Below the pieces are notes generated by a model. That model did no database searches, was not told the origin of the DNA, and worked only from the letters and a program-made list of their open reading frames with translations. A stretch of DNA of 64,000 nucleotides. It comes from Schlegelella_A sp038231215 (GTDB lineage: Bacteria > Pseudomonadota > Gammaproteobacteria > Burkholderiales > Burkholderiaceae_C). Position 1 is the first letter of the stretch. Every line of letters starts with the position of its first letter. Below, piece after piece: positions 19,401-29,568 of the stretch. A program made the position numbers and the translations under genes. The stretch lies in assembly GCA_038231215.1 (NCBI GenBank), contig JBBRLS010000009.1, forward strand, positions 1-64,000, in the 5' to 3' direction.

Positions 19401-22400
19401 ACACCGCGCTCGCGGAAAGCGTCGCGTTCGCGCCGATCGTGACCGGCCCGCCGAACGATTGGCTGCCCGTCGTCGTCGTACTGGCGTTCAGGTCGGTCGC
19501 ACCGGCTACGCTCAGGTTGCCGAGCGCGATCGGCCCTCCGATGGCGCCACCGACCGCGCCCGCGAAGGTCGTCGTTCCGCCGGTCGTCACGGTGAGGTTG
19601 CGGGCTTGCCCTGCAGCGCTCGACACGGTGCCCGTGAAGTTCGCGTTGCCCGATGCGCTTTGCACCGCGAAGTTGGTGGGCAGGCTGAGGTTGCCGAAGG
19701 TCAGGTCGCCTGTGCCGTCGGCGCGGCCGACGGTGAGGCTGCCGAAGGTCGCGAACTTGTCGAGCGTCGCCTGGCTGATCTGATAAGCGCCCGCGCCGCC
19801 GGCCACACCGACGCTCGCGTTCTGCGTCAGGCTCGACACGGTGGCGTTGCCGCTGCCGGTGACGGTACCGACCAGCGCCAGCGCGTCGGATTGCAGGCCG
19901 ATGTCAAAGGTCGCGGCGACGATGCCGTTGCCAAAGCTGAGGCCCGAGCCGACGAAGTTCGAGTTGCTGCCCAGCGTGACCGTGTCGGTGTAGAGCTGCG
20001 TTCCTGTGGTCGTGACGCCGCTCGCGAGCGTGCTCTTGCCGGTGACGGTGAACTGAGCCGCATTCGTGATCGCCGCGCTGGCGCGGATCGCGTCGGCGGC
20101 GGCATTGCTGCTCGTCAGGGCCAGGTTGTGGCCGGCCGCGTTCACGGCACCTTGCAGATCGATCTTCGCGGCGCCCGAGGCGAGCGCCACGTCGGCGCCG
20201 AGCACGATCGGGCCGGTGTAGGTCTGCGTGCCGGTCGTCGTGACGTTGCCGCCGAGCGTGCTGTTGCCGGTGACGGTGAACTGCACCGTGTTGTTGATCG
20301 CGGCGCCGGTGTGGATCGCGTCGGCCGCCACATTGCTGCTGGTCAGCGAGAGGTTGTTGCCGCCGCCGTTCGCGCCGCCCTGCAGGTCGATCTTGCTGGC
20401 GCCCGAGTTGAGCGCCACGTTGCCGGAGAGTTGCACCTGGCTCGTGTAGATCTGCGCGCCGCTCGAGGTGATGTTGGCGCCCAGCGTCAGGCCAGTCGTG
20501 CCGGTCAGAGTGACGTTGTTGCCGTTGAGAGCGCCGTTGATGGCGAGCGAACCGCCAAGCGCTTGCAGCGTGAGATCGGCCGTGCCGGTGTCGATCGGCG
20601 CGGCCGGCAGCGCCAGCGAGCCGCCGGCGATCAGCGAGACTGGCCGGTTGGCGCCCGAGACCAGGCTCGTGACCGTGAGATTGTCGAAGTCGCGAACGCT
20701 GACTGCGCCGCCAGACAGCAACACGTTGCCCTGGAAGTTGTTGCTGGGTTGGGTCAGAGTGATGTCGCCTGTGCCGGCGTTGACCGTCGCGGTACCTGTG
20801 GCGAGGATCGTTCCGCCCGTTTGCTGGATCGGCGAGTTGGTCGCCGTGAGGCCGAGCGTGCCCAGCGCGGTGATGTTGTTGGCCAGCGTCATCGCGCCGC
20901 CCGAGGTCAGCGCGACGTTGGTGCCGCGCAGCGTGCCGATGGTCGTAAGCGTGCCGCCGCTCGTCAGGGTCAGGTTCGCGGTGCCGGTGTCGATGGCCGA
21001 GGCCGGCAAGGTCAGCGCGCCGCCGGCGTTGACGTTCACTGCCTGGTTCGGCGAGCTGGCCAACGAACTCAAGGTCAGCGCATTGGCATCGACGACGCTG
21101 ATCGCGCCGCCAGTCAGGCCGAGGGTTGCGAAGTCGTTGCCTGCGTTGCCGAGCGTGATGGCGCCGGTACCAGCGTTGACGTTGCTCGCGCCGGTCACGA
21201 CCGCCGCGCCCGTCTGCGTCACCGCGCCGTTGCCGGCGCTCGCGTCGACTGTCAGCGTCGTGGCGTTGATCGCACCGAGCGAGACGGCATTGATGTCGGT
21301 GATCGAAACCGCTCCGCCGATCGCCGCGACGCTGCCGAAGTTGTTTCCCGCATTGGCCAGCGTCACCGCGCCGGTGCCTGCATTGACCGTCGTCGCGCCG
21401 GCGACGATGGCGGCAGCGTTCTGCGTCACGTTACCGTTGCCTGCGGCAGTGTTGATCGTCAGCGAATTGGCGTTGATCGCGTCGAGGGCGAGCGCATTCA
21501 CGTCGGTGATGGAGACGGCGCCGCCGGTGGCACCCACGCTGCCGAAGTTGTTGCCCGCGTTGTTGAGGGTGATCGCGTTCGCACCGGCATTCGCCGTCGT
21601 GACCCCGCCCACCACGGCGGCGGCGTTCTGCGTGATCGCGCCGCCGGCGTTGAGCGTGAGGGTGGTCGTGTTGATGGCGTCGAGGGCCAGCGCGTTGATG
21701 TCCGTGACGGAGACGGTGCTGCCTGTCGCGCCGACGCTGCCGAAGTCGTTGCCGGCATTGGAGAGGGTGACCGTGCCCGTCCCGGCGTTGACTGCTGTCG
21801 CACCGGTCACTACCGCCGCGGCGTTCTGCGTGACGTTGCCGTTGCCCGTGCTGGTGTTGACCGTGAGGGCAGTCGCGTTGATCGCGTTGAGCGCGACCGC
21901 GTTGAGGTCGGTGATGCTGACCGCGCCGCCGGTCACGCCGATGTTGGCGAAGTCGTTGTTCGCGTTCGTCAGCGTGACGGCGCCGCTGCCGGCCGTGATC
22001 GTCGTCGCGCCGGTGACGACGGCCGCGCCGCTCTGCGTCACGGCGCCGTTGCCGGCGCTCGTGTCCAGCGTCAGCGTCGTTGCGTTGATCGGGCCGAGCA
22101 CGAGGCCGTTGTCGTCACGCACCGTGATGGCATTGCCTGTCGCGACGAATGTCGCGAAGTCGTTGCCCGCCAGCGCCAGGCTGATGCTGCCCGTGCCGGC
22201 GGTCGCGGTCGTCGTTCCCGCGGCGGTGATCGTTCCGGCGGTCTGCGTGATCGGTGCGTTGGCCGCGTTGAGCGTCAGGTTGCCCAGCGCCGTGACGTTA
22301 TGGCCAATCGAAATTCCGACCACGCCGCCGCCACCGAGCGTGACGTTGGTGCCGCGCAGACTTGCAAACGTCGTGAAGCCTGCACCTGCGCTGATCGTCA

Positions 22401-25400
22401 GGTCGGCGGTACCAGTATCGATGGGGCTGACGAGCGCGCCTCCGATCGAACCTGTCACCGCGATGAGGCTCAGGTCTTTGTTAGGGGCCGTCGACAAGCT
22501 GGAGATGAAGAGCGTGTTCGCGTCGGTGATGCGCGTGGCACCACCGGTCACGGCGATGCCGGACGCGTTGCTGAAGTCGTTGCCCACCTGGGTCAGGGTC
22601 ACGTCGCCGCTGCCGGCGTTGACCGTCGTCAAACCGCCGGTCGCGGTGATGGCGCCGGCGCTTTGCGTGATCGCGCTGTTCGTCGACGTCAACTGCAGCG
22701 TGCCGGTCGCGGTGACGTTGTTGGCCAGGTTGATGCCGCCCGACCCAGCGAGAGTGACGTTCGTGCCCGAAAGCGTTCCGCCCGAGGTCAGCACACCGGT
22801 GCTGGTGATCGTCAGCGCGCCGCCGGCGATGGCCGAGGCCGTCAACGCGTTGGCGTCGTTGACGTTGACGTTGCCGCCCGAGACGACGTTGATGCTGTTG
22901 AAGTCGTCGAGCGGCTGGGCCAGCGTCACCGCGCCCGTGCCGGCCGTGACCGTCGTGAGGCCGCCGGCCGAGATCTTGCCGTTGGTCTGGTTGATGGCCG
23001 TGTTGGCCGAAGTGAGCGTCAGGTTGCCGGCGGCATTGATGTCGTTGGCGATCGTCACGCCGGCCGTTCCGTTCAGCGAGACGTTGTTGCCGGTGAGGGT
23101 GCCAGGTGTCGTCAGCGCGGCACCGCTGGACAAGGTGATGTCGGCGGTGCCCGTGTTCAGGCCGCTCGCGGGCAGCGTGAGCCCGAGGCCGGCGACAACG
23201 GTGACGGCCTGATTCGGGCCGGGGCTAAGGGACGTGACTTTGAGGTCGTTGCTGTCGCGCAGGCTGATCGCGCCGCCCGTGAAACTGTTGCCGGCGGCAT
23301 TGCTGAAGTCGTTGCCTGCGTTGTTGAGGGTGATCGCCCCGGCGCCGCTGGTGACCACCGTTGGGCCGGTGACGACCGCTGCGGCGTTTTGCGTCACGAC
23401 GCCGTTGCCCGTGCTCGTGTCGACGGTCAGAGTCGTCGCGTTGATCGCATCGAGCGCGAGGGCGTTGATGTCCCTGACGCTGATCACGGTACCCGTCGCG
23501 CCAAAGCTGCCGAAGTTGTTGCCGTTGTTGGCAAGAACGACCGTGCCGACGCCGGCATTGACCGCCGTCGCGCCGGTCACGATCAAGGTCTTGGCGGCGG
23601 TCTGAGAAACATTGCCTCCGGCGACACTGGTGTCCACGCTGAGGCCGGTGGAATTGACGTTGTCGAGAGCGACCCCGTTGGCGCTGCCTTCGGTGAGACT
23701 CACCGCCCCGCCAGTCGCGCCGAAGCTGCCGAGTGTGTTGGCCGAGCCAAGCGTGATCGCGCCGGTTCCGGCGTTGACGGTCAACGCGTTGGTCACGTTG
23801 AGCGCGGCGTTCTGCGTCACTGCACCGTTGCCCGCGCTGGTGTCGACCGTCAGGCTCGTCGCGGTGGTCGCGTCCAGGGCGATCGCGTTGCTGTCGGTGA
23901 CGCTGACCGCCCCGCCCGTGGCGCCGAAGCTGCCGAAGTTGTTGCCGGCGTTGGTCAGCGTGACCGTGCCCGCCGCGCCTGCGTTGATCGACGTCGCACC
24001 GGTGACCGTCAGCGTGCGCAACGCCGTCTGCGACACGGTGCCGCCCGCCGCGCTGGTGTCGACCGTGAGGCTATTGGCGTTGATCGTGTCGAGGGCGACG
24101 CCGTTCACGCTCGTTTCGGTGATGCTGACCGCGCCGCCCGTGCCGCCGATGCTTGCCAGCGTGTTGCCCTGGTTCAGCGTCACGGCGCCCGACCCGGCGT
24201 TGAACGTGGTCGCCCCGGTGGCGGTGATCGTTCCGCCGGCGACCTCGTTGATGGTGTTGTTGGTCGAGTTGAGGGCGACGGTCGTTGCCGAGAGGGCGTG
24301 GCCGATCGTCAGGCCGGTCGAGCCGGTCAGCGAGATGCTGTTGCCGGTCAACGCGCCGTTCGTTGCGAGCGTGCCGCCCTGCGATTGCAGGTCGATCGTT
24401 CCGGTCGTCGTGAACGCGGCCGCCGGCAGGGTCAAAGTGCTGCCGGCTGTGACGGTCAGGTTGCTCGCGCCGCCGACGCCGGCCAGCGAGCCGAGCGTCA
24501 GGTTGTTGGTGTCGTGCAGCGCGACGTTCGGGCCGGTCGAAACGAGCGTCACCGTGTTGCCGAAATCGTTGTTTGCGGACTGCAGGCCGATCGAACCGGT
24601 GCCGCCGTTCACGGACGTCGTTCCGACAACTGCCAGTGCGCCCGTCGTTTGCGTCACGCCCACGCCGTTCAGTGTGAGAGTGCCCGCGCCCGTCGCGGTG
24701 ATGTTGTGCGTGCCGAGCGCGAGCGGCCCGGTCGCTGTGGTGATGCTGACCGAGCTCGCGGCGCTCGTGATGTCACCGGTCAGAGTCAGCCCACCCGCCG
24801 AATCATTGATCGTCAGTGCGCCGCCGCGGTCGACCGTGCCCAGATTGTTGATGGTTAGTGTGCCGGCGCTGCCGAGATCGATCGCACTTGCACCCGTCGA
24901 CGTGCTCGCCGCCAGCGTGTTGGCCGCAAGCGTCGTGCCCCCGGTCTGCGTCACGGCGCCCTGGACGTCACCGGCGACGCCGACCTGCACTGTTCCGGAT
25001 GTCGCCGTGACGTTGCCCAGCGTCACGGCCGCGGCATCGTGAATCGTCACCGCACCGGCGGTGTTGTTGGTGGTCGTCAGCGTCGACGCGTTGAGGGCGA
25101 TCGGCGAGACGGCGCTGCCGCCGTCGAGCGCGATCGTGCCTGCGCCGGCGTTGACGTTGTGCGCGGCGGTGACCACGAGCCCCGTCGCACCGCCGCCGGT
25201 CAGGCTGATCGAGCCGCCCCCGGAGACTACGTCGTTGTTCACGGTCAGGCCGGTCGTGCCGACCAGCGTGATCCCGCCACCGCCGCTGGTCAGCGTGCCG
25301 GTCGTCGTCAGCGCGCCGCCAAGCGCCTGCAGGTTGATCGCGCCGCCCGTGGTGGTGATCGCGCCGCCCGGCAGCGCGAGCGTCGTTCCGGCGATGGCGG

Positions 25401-28400
25401 TGATGCCGTTGCCGCTGAACGAATTGAGTTGCAGCGCTGCGGCGTCCCGAATGGCGGCGCTGCCCGTCGCCGTGAGGTCGACGATTCCGGTGAAATGATT
25501 GGTCGGCGACTGCAGGTCGATCGAGCCGGCGCCTGCGTCGACCGTCGTTTTGCCGCCGACGAGCAGCGTGCCCAAGACTGTCTGGCTCACACCGACGCCG
25601 GTCAGCGCCAGATCGCCAGCGGCCGTCGTCGTCGTGATGTTGTGCGCGCCGAGGTTGAGTGCGCCGCCCGCAGTCGTGATGCTGAGGGCGTTGTTCGTGG
25701 CTCCGGTCGTGATGTCGCCGGTGAGGGTGAGGCCGCCGCCCGAGTCCTTGATCGTCAGCGCGCCACCTCGGCGGATGTCACCGAGGTTGTTGATCGTCAG
25801 CGTCGTGCTGCCCGTTCCGAGCGTGATGACGCCGGCCGTGCTCGCGGCAAGCGTATCGGCGGACAGCGTCGTGCTCGCGGTTTGCGAGACGAGGCCCGAA
25901 ACGTCGCCGGCGACTCCGAGTTGCACCGTGCCCGAGTTCGCGGTGATGTTGCCGAGCGTGACGGTCGTGGCGTTGCGGATCGTCACCGCCGCGGCGCTGC
26001 TGTTTGTCGTCGTCAGCGTCGACTTCTTCAGATCGATGGTCGCACCGATGCCGCCGCCGCCGTCGATGGCGATGGTGCCGGAGCCGGCGTCGACAGTCTT
26101 GTTGTTCGTGCCGGTGACCGCGGCCCCGGCACCGCCGCCGGTCAGGCTGACGTTGCCGCCCGAAGTGGTGATGTCGTCGGTGATCGTGAGACCCGCCCTG
26201 CCGACCAGCGTCACCTGGGCGCCGTTGGTCGTCAGCGTTCCTGTCGTCGCCAGCGTGCTGCCTTGCGATTCGAGGTCGATGGTCCCGCTGCCGGTGTTGA
26301 GGTTCAGCCCCCCGGGCAGCGTGAGCTTTCCGGTGGCGATCGCCGTGAGCCCGGTGTTGGCGCCGAGCGTCGGCGTCGCCAGCGACAAATTGTTCGCGTC
26401 GGCGACAGCCGCACTGGCGCCGGTCGCGTTCAGCGTGACCACGCCGACGAAGTCGTTGGCCAAGGACTGAAGGTCGATGACACCTGCGCCGGCGTTGACC
26501 TGTGCCGCTCCGCCCGCGAGCACGGAGCCGGTGGTCTGCGTCACACCGACGCCGGTCAGCGTGACGTCGCCGCCAGCACCGGTGGCGCTGATGGTGTGCG
26601 TGCCGAGCGCGAGCGCGCCGCCCGCTGTCGTGATGCTGACCGCCGACGCGTCGGCGCCGACGTCTCCGGTCAGCGTGAGGCCACCGCCTGTGTCGTTGAG
26701 CGTAAAGGCGCCCCCGCGGGTGACCGTGCCCAGCGAGCCGATCGCGTTGTTCTTGTCGAGCGTGATCGTCCCGCTCGGCGCGGCGATGGTGAGCGCACCC
26801 GTCGTCGTGATGGTGCCGGCGGCCGCCTGGCCGATGTTGTTTCCGGAGTCGAGCGTGACCGTGCCGGCGTTGCCGTTGACCGGCCCGTTCAGGGTCAGGT
26901 TGTTGCCCGCGCCGGTCGACGCGAGCGTGACGCCGGCGCCGGCGACGCTGGCCGTGCCGGCGATCGTGAGGCTGCCGCCGGTCGCCGTGATGCTGGCCAG
27001 GCCGTTGTTCTGCGTCGTCACGGCGCCGGTGACGTTCAGTGCGCCGGCCTCGTTGAAGGTGAAGGCACCGTTGGTGGTGAACGCGCCGAGCGTGGGCGCG
27101 GCATTGGCGCCGCCCAAGGTCACACTGCCAGCCGTGTTGCCGATGAGCGTGCCGGTGGTGATGACGCCGGCCTGAGTGACGGCTCCGGTGATGTCGCCGG
27201 CAACGCCCAGCGTCGTCGTGCCCGTGGCGGTGAGGTTGCCCAAGCCGACTGTCGTCGCGTTGTGCACGATGAGGGCGTTGGCGGCGTTGCTCGTCGTCGT
27301 CAGCGTCGAGGTATTGAGCTGGATCGCGCCGCCGCTGCCGTTGATGGCGATCACGGCGTCGTCGGCGTCGAGGGTACCGCCTGCGGCAACGCTGACACCG
27401 TTGCCTTGCACGCTGATGACACCGCCGGGGCCCTTGGTTCCGGCGCCCGTCTTCGCGCCGCCTGTGGTGGTGATGTTCCCGCTGACCGTCGCCAGGCCGT
27501 TCGCCGTGATCTGCACGTTGCCGCCCGCGCCGCCGTTGTTGCTGGCGCCGGCCGCTGCGCCGCCCAGTGCAGTGATCGCGCCGGACACGGTGACCGCGCC
27601 GCCATTGGAGATGAGGGCGATGCCGCCGGCCGCCTTTCCGGCGGCCGCTGACGTGCCACCCGACGTCGTCAGCGCCTGCGTCACGATGGCGCCGGAGGTG
27701 AGGATGTCGACGTTGCCGCCCGTCTGGCCCGCGGCGCCGGTGGTGGTGATAGTGGCGCCGGCGCCGGCTGTGAACGACAGGGCAGGGGCGGTGAGCCCGC
27801 CCGTCTTGTCGCGGACGATGAAGTTGCCGCCGCCTAGCGAGACCGCGCCGTTGAGGACAACGCCGCCGTTGGTGAAGAGATTGAGGTCACCCTTCTTATC
27901 GTTGGTGATCAGCCCGGCGGCGTTGACCGTGATCGTCGAGTCTGCCTGCAACGTCAGGTTGAAAAGCGAGTTCCAGTGCACGGGGTCGACGACGGTGATG
28001 GTTCCCGTGCCTGCCAGCGCCGACGTGGTGTCGACGGTGGTCGACGCGCCATTGAGCTGTAGGACCAAGGTGGCTGGCGTGATATTCGAGTTGACGGTCG
28101 TCGGGTCGGTGTAGGCGTTACTGGCTAGAACCAGCGTGCCCGAATCTCCGCCGAGTGTCTGGATCGTGAAGTTGGTTGGGTCCATCAGCAGCGTACCGAC
28201 GCTGCCGTACGGCGCTCTCGCATCGACAAAGCCGGAATAGTCGAGCGACTGCTTGCCCGATACCTCGGCAGCTCCGCCGTTGCCACCCTGCGCGCCGCCC
28301 TTGATGCTGGCGTTGCCGTAGTAGCGGGTCCAGTCGTTCGCCCAGACGACGAGGCTGCCGCCGTTGCCGTTCGTGATCGCGTCGGCGTGCAATTCGGCAC

Positions 28401-29478
28401 CGGGGGCGACGATGGTCTTTTCGGCGTCGCGAATGTCAGGGTTGGCGCCGTGGAAGTCGCCACCGACGCGGATCGCGCCGCCGCCGGCGTCGCCCGAGGC
28501 ATCGATCCGCGAACCCTTGTCGAGAAGGAGGTATTGGCCTTGCACCGTCACCGCGCCGCCTCGCTCGCCCGCGGCGAGTCCGGTTGCGTCGAGCTGGCCC
28601 GAGACGGCGGTAAGGCCTTCGCTGCCGCCGTCGATGACGATGCGGCCCTCGCGCGTGCCAATTGTCTTGGCCTGCACGACGCCCGTCATGTTGAGCACCG
28701 TGTCGGCGAAGGCGCCGCGGGCCGCGGCGCGCAGTTCGACGGAGCCGCCGTCGGCCTGGATGTGACCGAGCTGCGCGAGGCGGTTCTTCGCTTCGGTGGC
28801 GCTGGTCTGGAAGAAGAGCAGGCCGTCGCCTTCGACGTCGACCGATACCGAGTTCGCCGCCACGAGGCCGACCCGTCCACCGTTGGCGACGATCGTGCCG
28901 CTGTTGGTGACGCTGGGGGCCGCGAGCACGACGACGCCGCCCGGCGACGAAATCGTGCCTTCGTTCACGACGGCGCCGCGCTGTGCCGGCGCGGCGGGGT
29001 CGACCGAGGTCAGGCTGTAGCGACTCGCAAGAAAGTCGTTGTTGGACATCGACAGCGTCGAGGCGACCAGGCCGCCGACGTCGACGCGCGCGCCCGCGCC
29101 GAACACCACGCCGTACGGATTGAGCAGGAAGATCTTCCCGTTCGACGACATCTGCCCGAGGATGTACGAGGGGTCGTAGCCGGTCACGCGATTGAGCGTC
29201 ACCGACGTGCTAGAAGGCTGGTAGAAGCGGACCTTCTCACCGGCCGCGATCGAAAAGCTCTTCCAGTCGATGATCGCCTTGTCGGTCGTCTGCCGGATGA
29301 TTTCGGTGGTGGTGCTCGGCGTGCTGATCGTGGCGTCGCCGGCCACGACCTTGCCACCTTGCGGCAGAGCCCACGCCCCGCCCGAAAGGCCAAGGCAGAT
29401 CGCGAAGCTGAGCGGATGAAGCGCGAAGCGGCCGCGACGGAAGGCGGTGCGGGCAATCTTGTTCGGACGGTTCTTCAT
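16489..29478 (-). CDS. Giant filamentous-haemagglutinin-type exoprotein (TpsA)
   Basis: The 4329-residue two-partner secretion substrate is predicted to form a long beta-helical surface fibre. A signal peptide (basic MKNRPNKIAR, cleavage near residue 37, AWA-LPQ) leads into a TPS domain (about 38-290) with the haemagglutination-activity features GKVVAG, WKSFSIAAGEKVRF and FLLNPYGVVFG (an NPYG variant of the usual NPNG). The bulk is Gly/Ala/Thr/Asn-rich, with many units of the type NAGTGAVTL-NAGNDFG-TGGAVSI-D-NAL-L-INATTLTVDTSAGNG-VTQ. The C-terminus ends with a CX8C pair. It lies between tpsB and a caspase-like gene. No toxin domain is recognisable at the C-terminus, so an adhesin or biofilm fibre is more likely than a contact-dependent toxin. 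Confidence 0.93.
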   Translation of the reverse strand: MKNRPNKIARTAFRRGRFALHPLSFAICLGLSGGAWALPQGGKVVAGDATISTPSTTTEIIRQTTDKAIIDWKSFSIAAGEKVRFYQPSSTSVTLNRVTGYDPSYILGQMSSNGKIFLLNPYGVVFGAGARVDVGGLVASTLSMSNNDFLASRYSLTSVDPAAPAQRGAVVNEGTISSPGGVVVLAAPSVTNSGTIVANGGRVGLVAANSVSVDVEGDGLLFFQTSATEAKNRLAQLGHIQADGGSVELRAAARGAFADTVLNMTGVVQAKTIGTREGRIVIDGGSEGLTAVSGQLDATGLAAGERGGAVTVQGQYLLLDKGSRIDASGDAGGGAIRVGGDFHGANPDIRDAEKTIVAPGAELHADAITNGNGGSLVVWANDWTRYYGNASIKGGAQGGNGGAAEVSGKQSLDYSGFVDARAPYGSVGTLLMDPTNFTIQTLGGDSGTLVLASNAYTDPTTVNSNITPATLVLQLNGASTTVDTTSALAGTGTITVVDPVHWNSLFNLTLQADSTITVNAAGLITNDKKGDLNLFTNGGVVLNGAVSLGGGNFIVRDKTGGLTAPALSFTAGAGATITTTGAAGQTGGNVDILTSGAIVTQALTTSGGTSAAAGKAAGGIALISNGGAVTVSGAITALGGAAAGASNNGGAGGNVQITANGLATVSGNITTTGGAKTGAGTKGPGGVISVQGNGVSVAAGGTLDADDAVIAINGSGGAIQLNTSTLTTTSNAANALIVHNATTVGLGNLTATGTTTLGVAGDITGAVTQAGVITTGTLIGNTAGSVTLGGANAAPTLGAFTTNGAFTFNEAGALNVTGAVTTQNNGLASITATGGSLTIAGTASVAGAGVTLASTGAGNNLTLNGPVNGNAGTVTLDSGNNIGQAAAGTITTTGALTIAAPSGTITLDKNNAIGSLGTVTRGGAFTLNDTGGGLTLTGDVGADASAVSITTAGGALALGTHTISATGAGGDVTLTGVGVTQTTGSVLAGGAAQVNAGAGVIDLQSLANDFVGVVTLNATGASAAVADANNLSLATPTLGANTGLTAIATGKLTLPGGLNLNTGSGTIDLESQGSTLATTGTLTTNGAQVTLVGRAGLTITDDITTSGGNVSLTGGGAGAAVTGTNNKTVDAGSGTIAIDGGGGIGATIDLKKSTLTTTNSSAAAVTIRNATTVTLGNITANSGTVQLGVAGDVSGLVSQTASTTLSADTLAASTAGVITLGTGSTTLTINNLGDIRRGGALTIKDSGGGLTLTGDITTGATNNALSITTAGGALNLGAHNITTTTAAGDLALTGVGVSQTVLGTLLVGGKTTVDAGAGSIDLQSPTNHFTGIVDLTATGSAAIRDAAALQLNSFSGNGITAIAGTTLALPGGAITTTGGAINLQALGGALTTTGTLTSGGGGITLVGTTGLTVNNDVVSGGGSISLTGGGATGLVVTAAHNVNAGAGTIALDGGSAVSPIALNASTLTTTNNTAGAVTIHDAAAVTLGNVTATSGTVQVGVAGDVQGAVTQTGGTTLAANTLAASTSTGASAIDLGSAGTLTINNLGTVDRGGALTINDSAGGLTLTGDITSAASSVSITTATGPLALGTHNITATGAGTLTLNGVGVTQTTGALAVVGTTSVNGGTGSIGLQSANNDFGNTVTLVSTGPNVALHDTNNLTLGSLAGVGGASNLTVTAGSTLTLPAAAFTTTGTIDLQSQGGTLATNGALTGNSISLTGSTGLTIGHALSATTVALNSTNNTINEVAGGTITATGATTFNAGSGAVTLNQGNTLASIGGTGGAVSITETSVNGVALDTINANSLTVDTSAAGGTVSQTALRTLTVTGATSINAGAAGTVTLTNAGNNFGSFGATGGAVSVTDSNAIALDATTATSLTVDTSAGNGAVTQNAALNVTNALTVNAGTGAITLGSANTLGSFGATGGAVSLTEGSANGVALDNVNSTGLSVDTSVAGGNVSQTAAKTLIVTGATAVNAGVGTVVLANNGNNFGSFGATGTVISVRDINALALDAINATTLTVDTSTGNGVVTQNAAAVVTGPTVVTSGAGAITLNNAGNDFSNAAGNSFTGGAISLRDSNDLKVTSLSPGPNQAVTVVAGLGLTLPASGLNTGTADITLSSGAALTTPGTLTGNNVSLNGTAGVTIANDINAAGNLTLTSANTAINQTNGKISAGGLTTVTAGTGAVTLAQPLDDFNSINVVSGGNVNVNDANALTASAIAGGALTITSTGVLTSGGTLSGTNVTLAGSGGINLANNVTATGTLQLTSTNSAITQSAGAITATGGLTTVNAGSGDVTLTQVGNDFSNASGIAVTGGATRITDANTLFISSLSTAPNKDLSLIAVTGSIGGALVSPIDTGTADLTISAGAGFTTFASLRGTNVTLGGGGVVGISIGHNVTALGNLTLNAANAPITQTAGTITAAGTTTATAGTGSISLALAGNDFATFVATGNAITVRDDNGLVLGPINATTLTLDTSAGNGAVTQSGAAVVTGATTITAGSGAVTLTNANNDFANIGVTGGAVSITDLNAVALNAINATALTVNTSTGNGNVTQNAAAVVTGATAVNAGTGTVTLSNAGNDFGSVGATGSTVSVTDINALALDAINTTTLTLNAGGAITQNAAAVVGGVTTANAGANAITLNNAGNNFGSVGATGGAVSITDVNALALDAINANSLTINTAAGNGNVTQNAAAIVAGATTVNAGTGAVTLANAGNNFGSVAAIGGAVSITDINAVSLGAINATTLTVDASAGNGAVTQTGAAVVTGASNVNAGTGAITLGNAGNDFATLGLTGGAISVVDANALTLSSLASSPNQAVNVNAGGALTLPASAIDTGTANLTLTSGGTLTTIGTLRGTNVALTSGGAMTLANNITALGTLGLTATNSPIQQTGGTILATGTATVNAGTGDITLTQPSNNFQGNVLLSGGAVSVRDFDNLTVTSLVSGANRPVSLIAGGSLALPAAPIDTGTADLTLQALGGSLAINGALNGNNVTLTGTTGLTLGANITSSGAQIYTSQVQLSGNVALNSGASKIDLQGGANGGGNNLSLTSSNVAADAIHTGAAINNTVQFTVTGNSTLGGNVTTTGTQTYTGPIVLGADVALASGAAKIDLQGAVNAAGHNLALTSSNAAADAIRASAAITNAAQFTVTGKSTLASGVTTTGTQLYTDTVTLGSNSNFVGSGLSFGNGIVAATFDIGLQSDALALVGTVTGSGNATVSSLTQNASVGVAGGAGAYQISQATLDKFATFGSLTVGRADGTGDLTFGNLSLPTNFAVQSASGNANFTGTVSSAAGQARNLTVTTGGTTTFAGAVGGAIGGPIALGNLSVAGATDLNASTTTTGSQSFGGPVTIGANATLSASAVSFASSLDVGTQSVTILGDALSVAGPATGSGAGNIRVAPNVASGSIGVAGGAGTLQVSQGLIDTLAGIPTLTLGRVDSTAVVNVGNVVLPADLTITNGSGSVALAGTVDSAAGPARNLSVTTTGVTSFTGAVGSTRAVNALTVSGASQLGTTITTSGAQTYTGAATLVADSTLSGPTVSFGSTVDGAHALTVNGAATNFTGAVGSTTALTSLTTDAAGTTQLGGNVTTTGAQTYNDALQLNGNTVLAGSTLNLAGSVDGAHTLAINGSTGVTLGSAIGAGTALTSLSTSGPLQLNAGAVTTTGSQSYAGKTTLGAATALTASSIAFGNTVDGAFGLTLQSPGTTSFAGAVGATTALASLSANGGGTVQLAGPSIDTTGAQSYSGALQLAGITRLAGSALTLTGPVTGASDLTLQTNALNGGTSIAGTGVLTIAPVDPTLSTGVAGGAGALQVSQAVLNGATGFTSHVIGRSDGSGIVSAGNLVLRADTTFQTATGDVNLGGSVDGAFALTLNSGGTTRITGPVGVTTALKNLVTDNNTSAADWNGTTGERTTFDTADGTGAARVITTGAQTYNDPVTATVPVAFTGGAITATQATNRFDGKVAANASSLDLRSSTDLLLGGVTLQNGGSIVTDGVLHLTGALQLNGGTLILTSNATPTPIDLTDPEYAGKTLSFGFVPIKEASATIVQDPGATLSSTAGTLLVLRSPAGGSLLLDQPGNTLLGQISAVSGSLGDTNQARFSNATTTITLGLIRIASSQINVAGAPPTNGDQTVTQAGLEGDVIKLTADVLTTGPQSLIRARLPFNNLQGSQTSLPALTFALSPTALLNGGGFGSSATDTFIQVQVGGSEGGFITARPKGTSGNTAVIFLGGDAQVRPFYDGTGKITEIRIFYNGDAPRTPQEAGALAAVIALIEEARHARFDEAVRTENVSSRLRSGVIAEVGAGRPATVGRESIRLPDTCEIKPKTLRCE
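21100..22270 (-). repeat. Coding repeat array within tpsA, about 68-codon units (array 1)
   Basis: About six imperfect units recur, marked on the plus strand by a shared gaagt(c/t)gtt...gcgtt block starting near 21127, 21331, 21538, 21728, 21942 and 22151, giving a period of 190-214 bp. They encode beta-helix coils of the NAGNDFG type. The units are diverged, so they are not a recent exact duplication. Confidence 0.8.
23290..24250 (-). repeat. Coding repeat array within tpsA, about 68-codon units (array 2)
   Basis: A second block of about five related units has the marker block near 23302, 23507, 23723, 23926 and 24145, a period of 203-219 bp. It encodes the same coil type as the array at 21100-22270. 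The two arrays are separated by about 1 kb of related but less regular beta-helix sequence. Confidence 0.75.
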
Positions 29479-29568
29479 ACGGCACTCACTCGAGTTGGGC
29501 TGGTCCGGAGGGATGAATCGTGGCGGTGAAGCCCGGCCATGGATGCGCCGGGCCGCCGCGTCGAAACG

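Noticed and set aside
21100..24250. Periodic repeats that might be read as a CRISPR array
   Set aside because: The units are about 200 bp, diverged, and lie in frame within the tpsA coding sequence.
16264..24858. A very long plus-strand open frame (2864 codons) opposite tpsA
   Set aside because: It is an artefact of GC-rich repeat coding on the minus strand. The predicted protein is Arg/Gly/Asp-rich low complexity with no family motif, while the minus-strand frame has a signal peptide and TPS domain.
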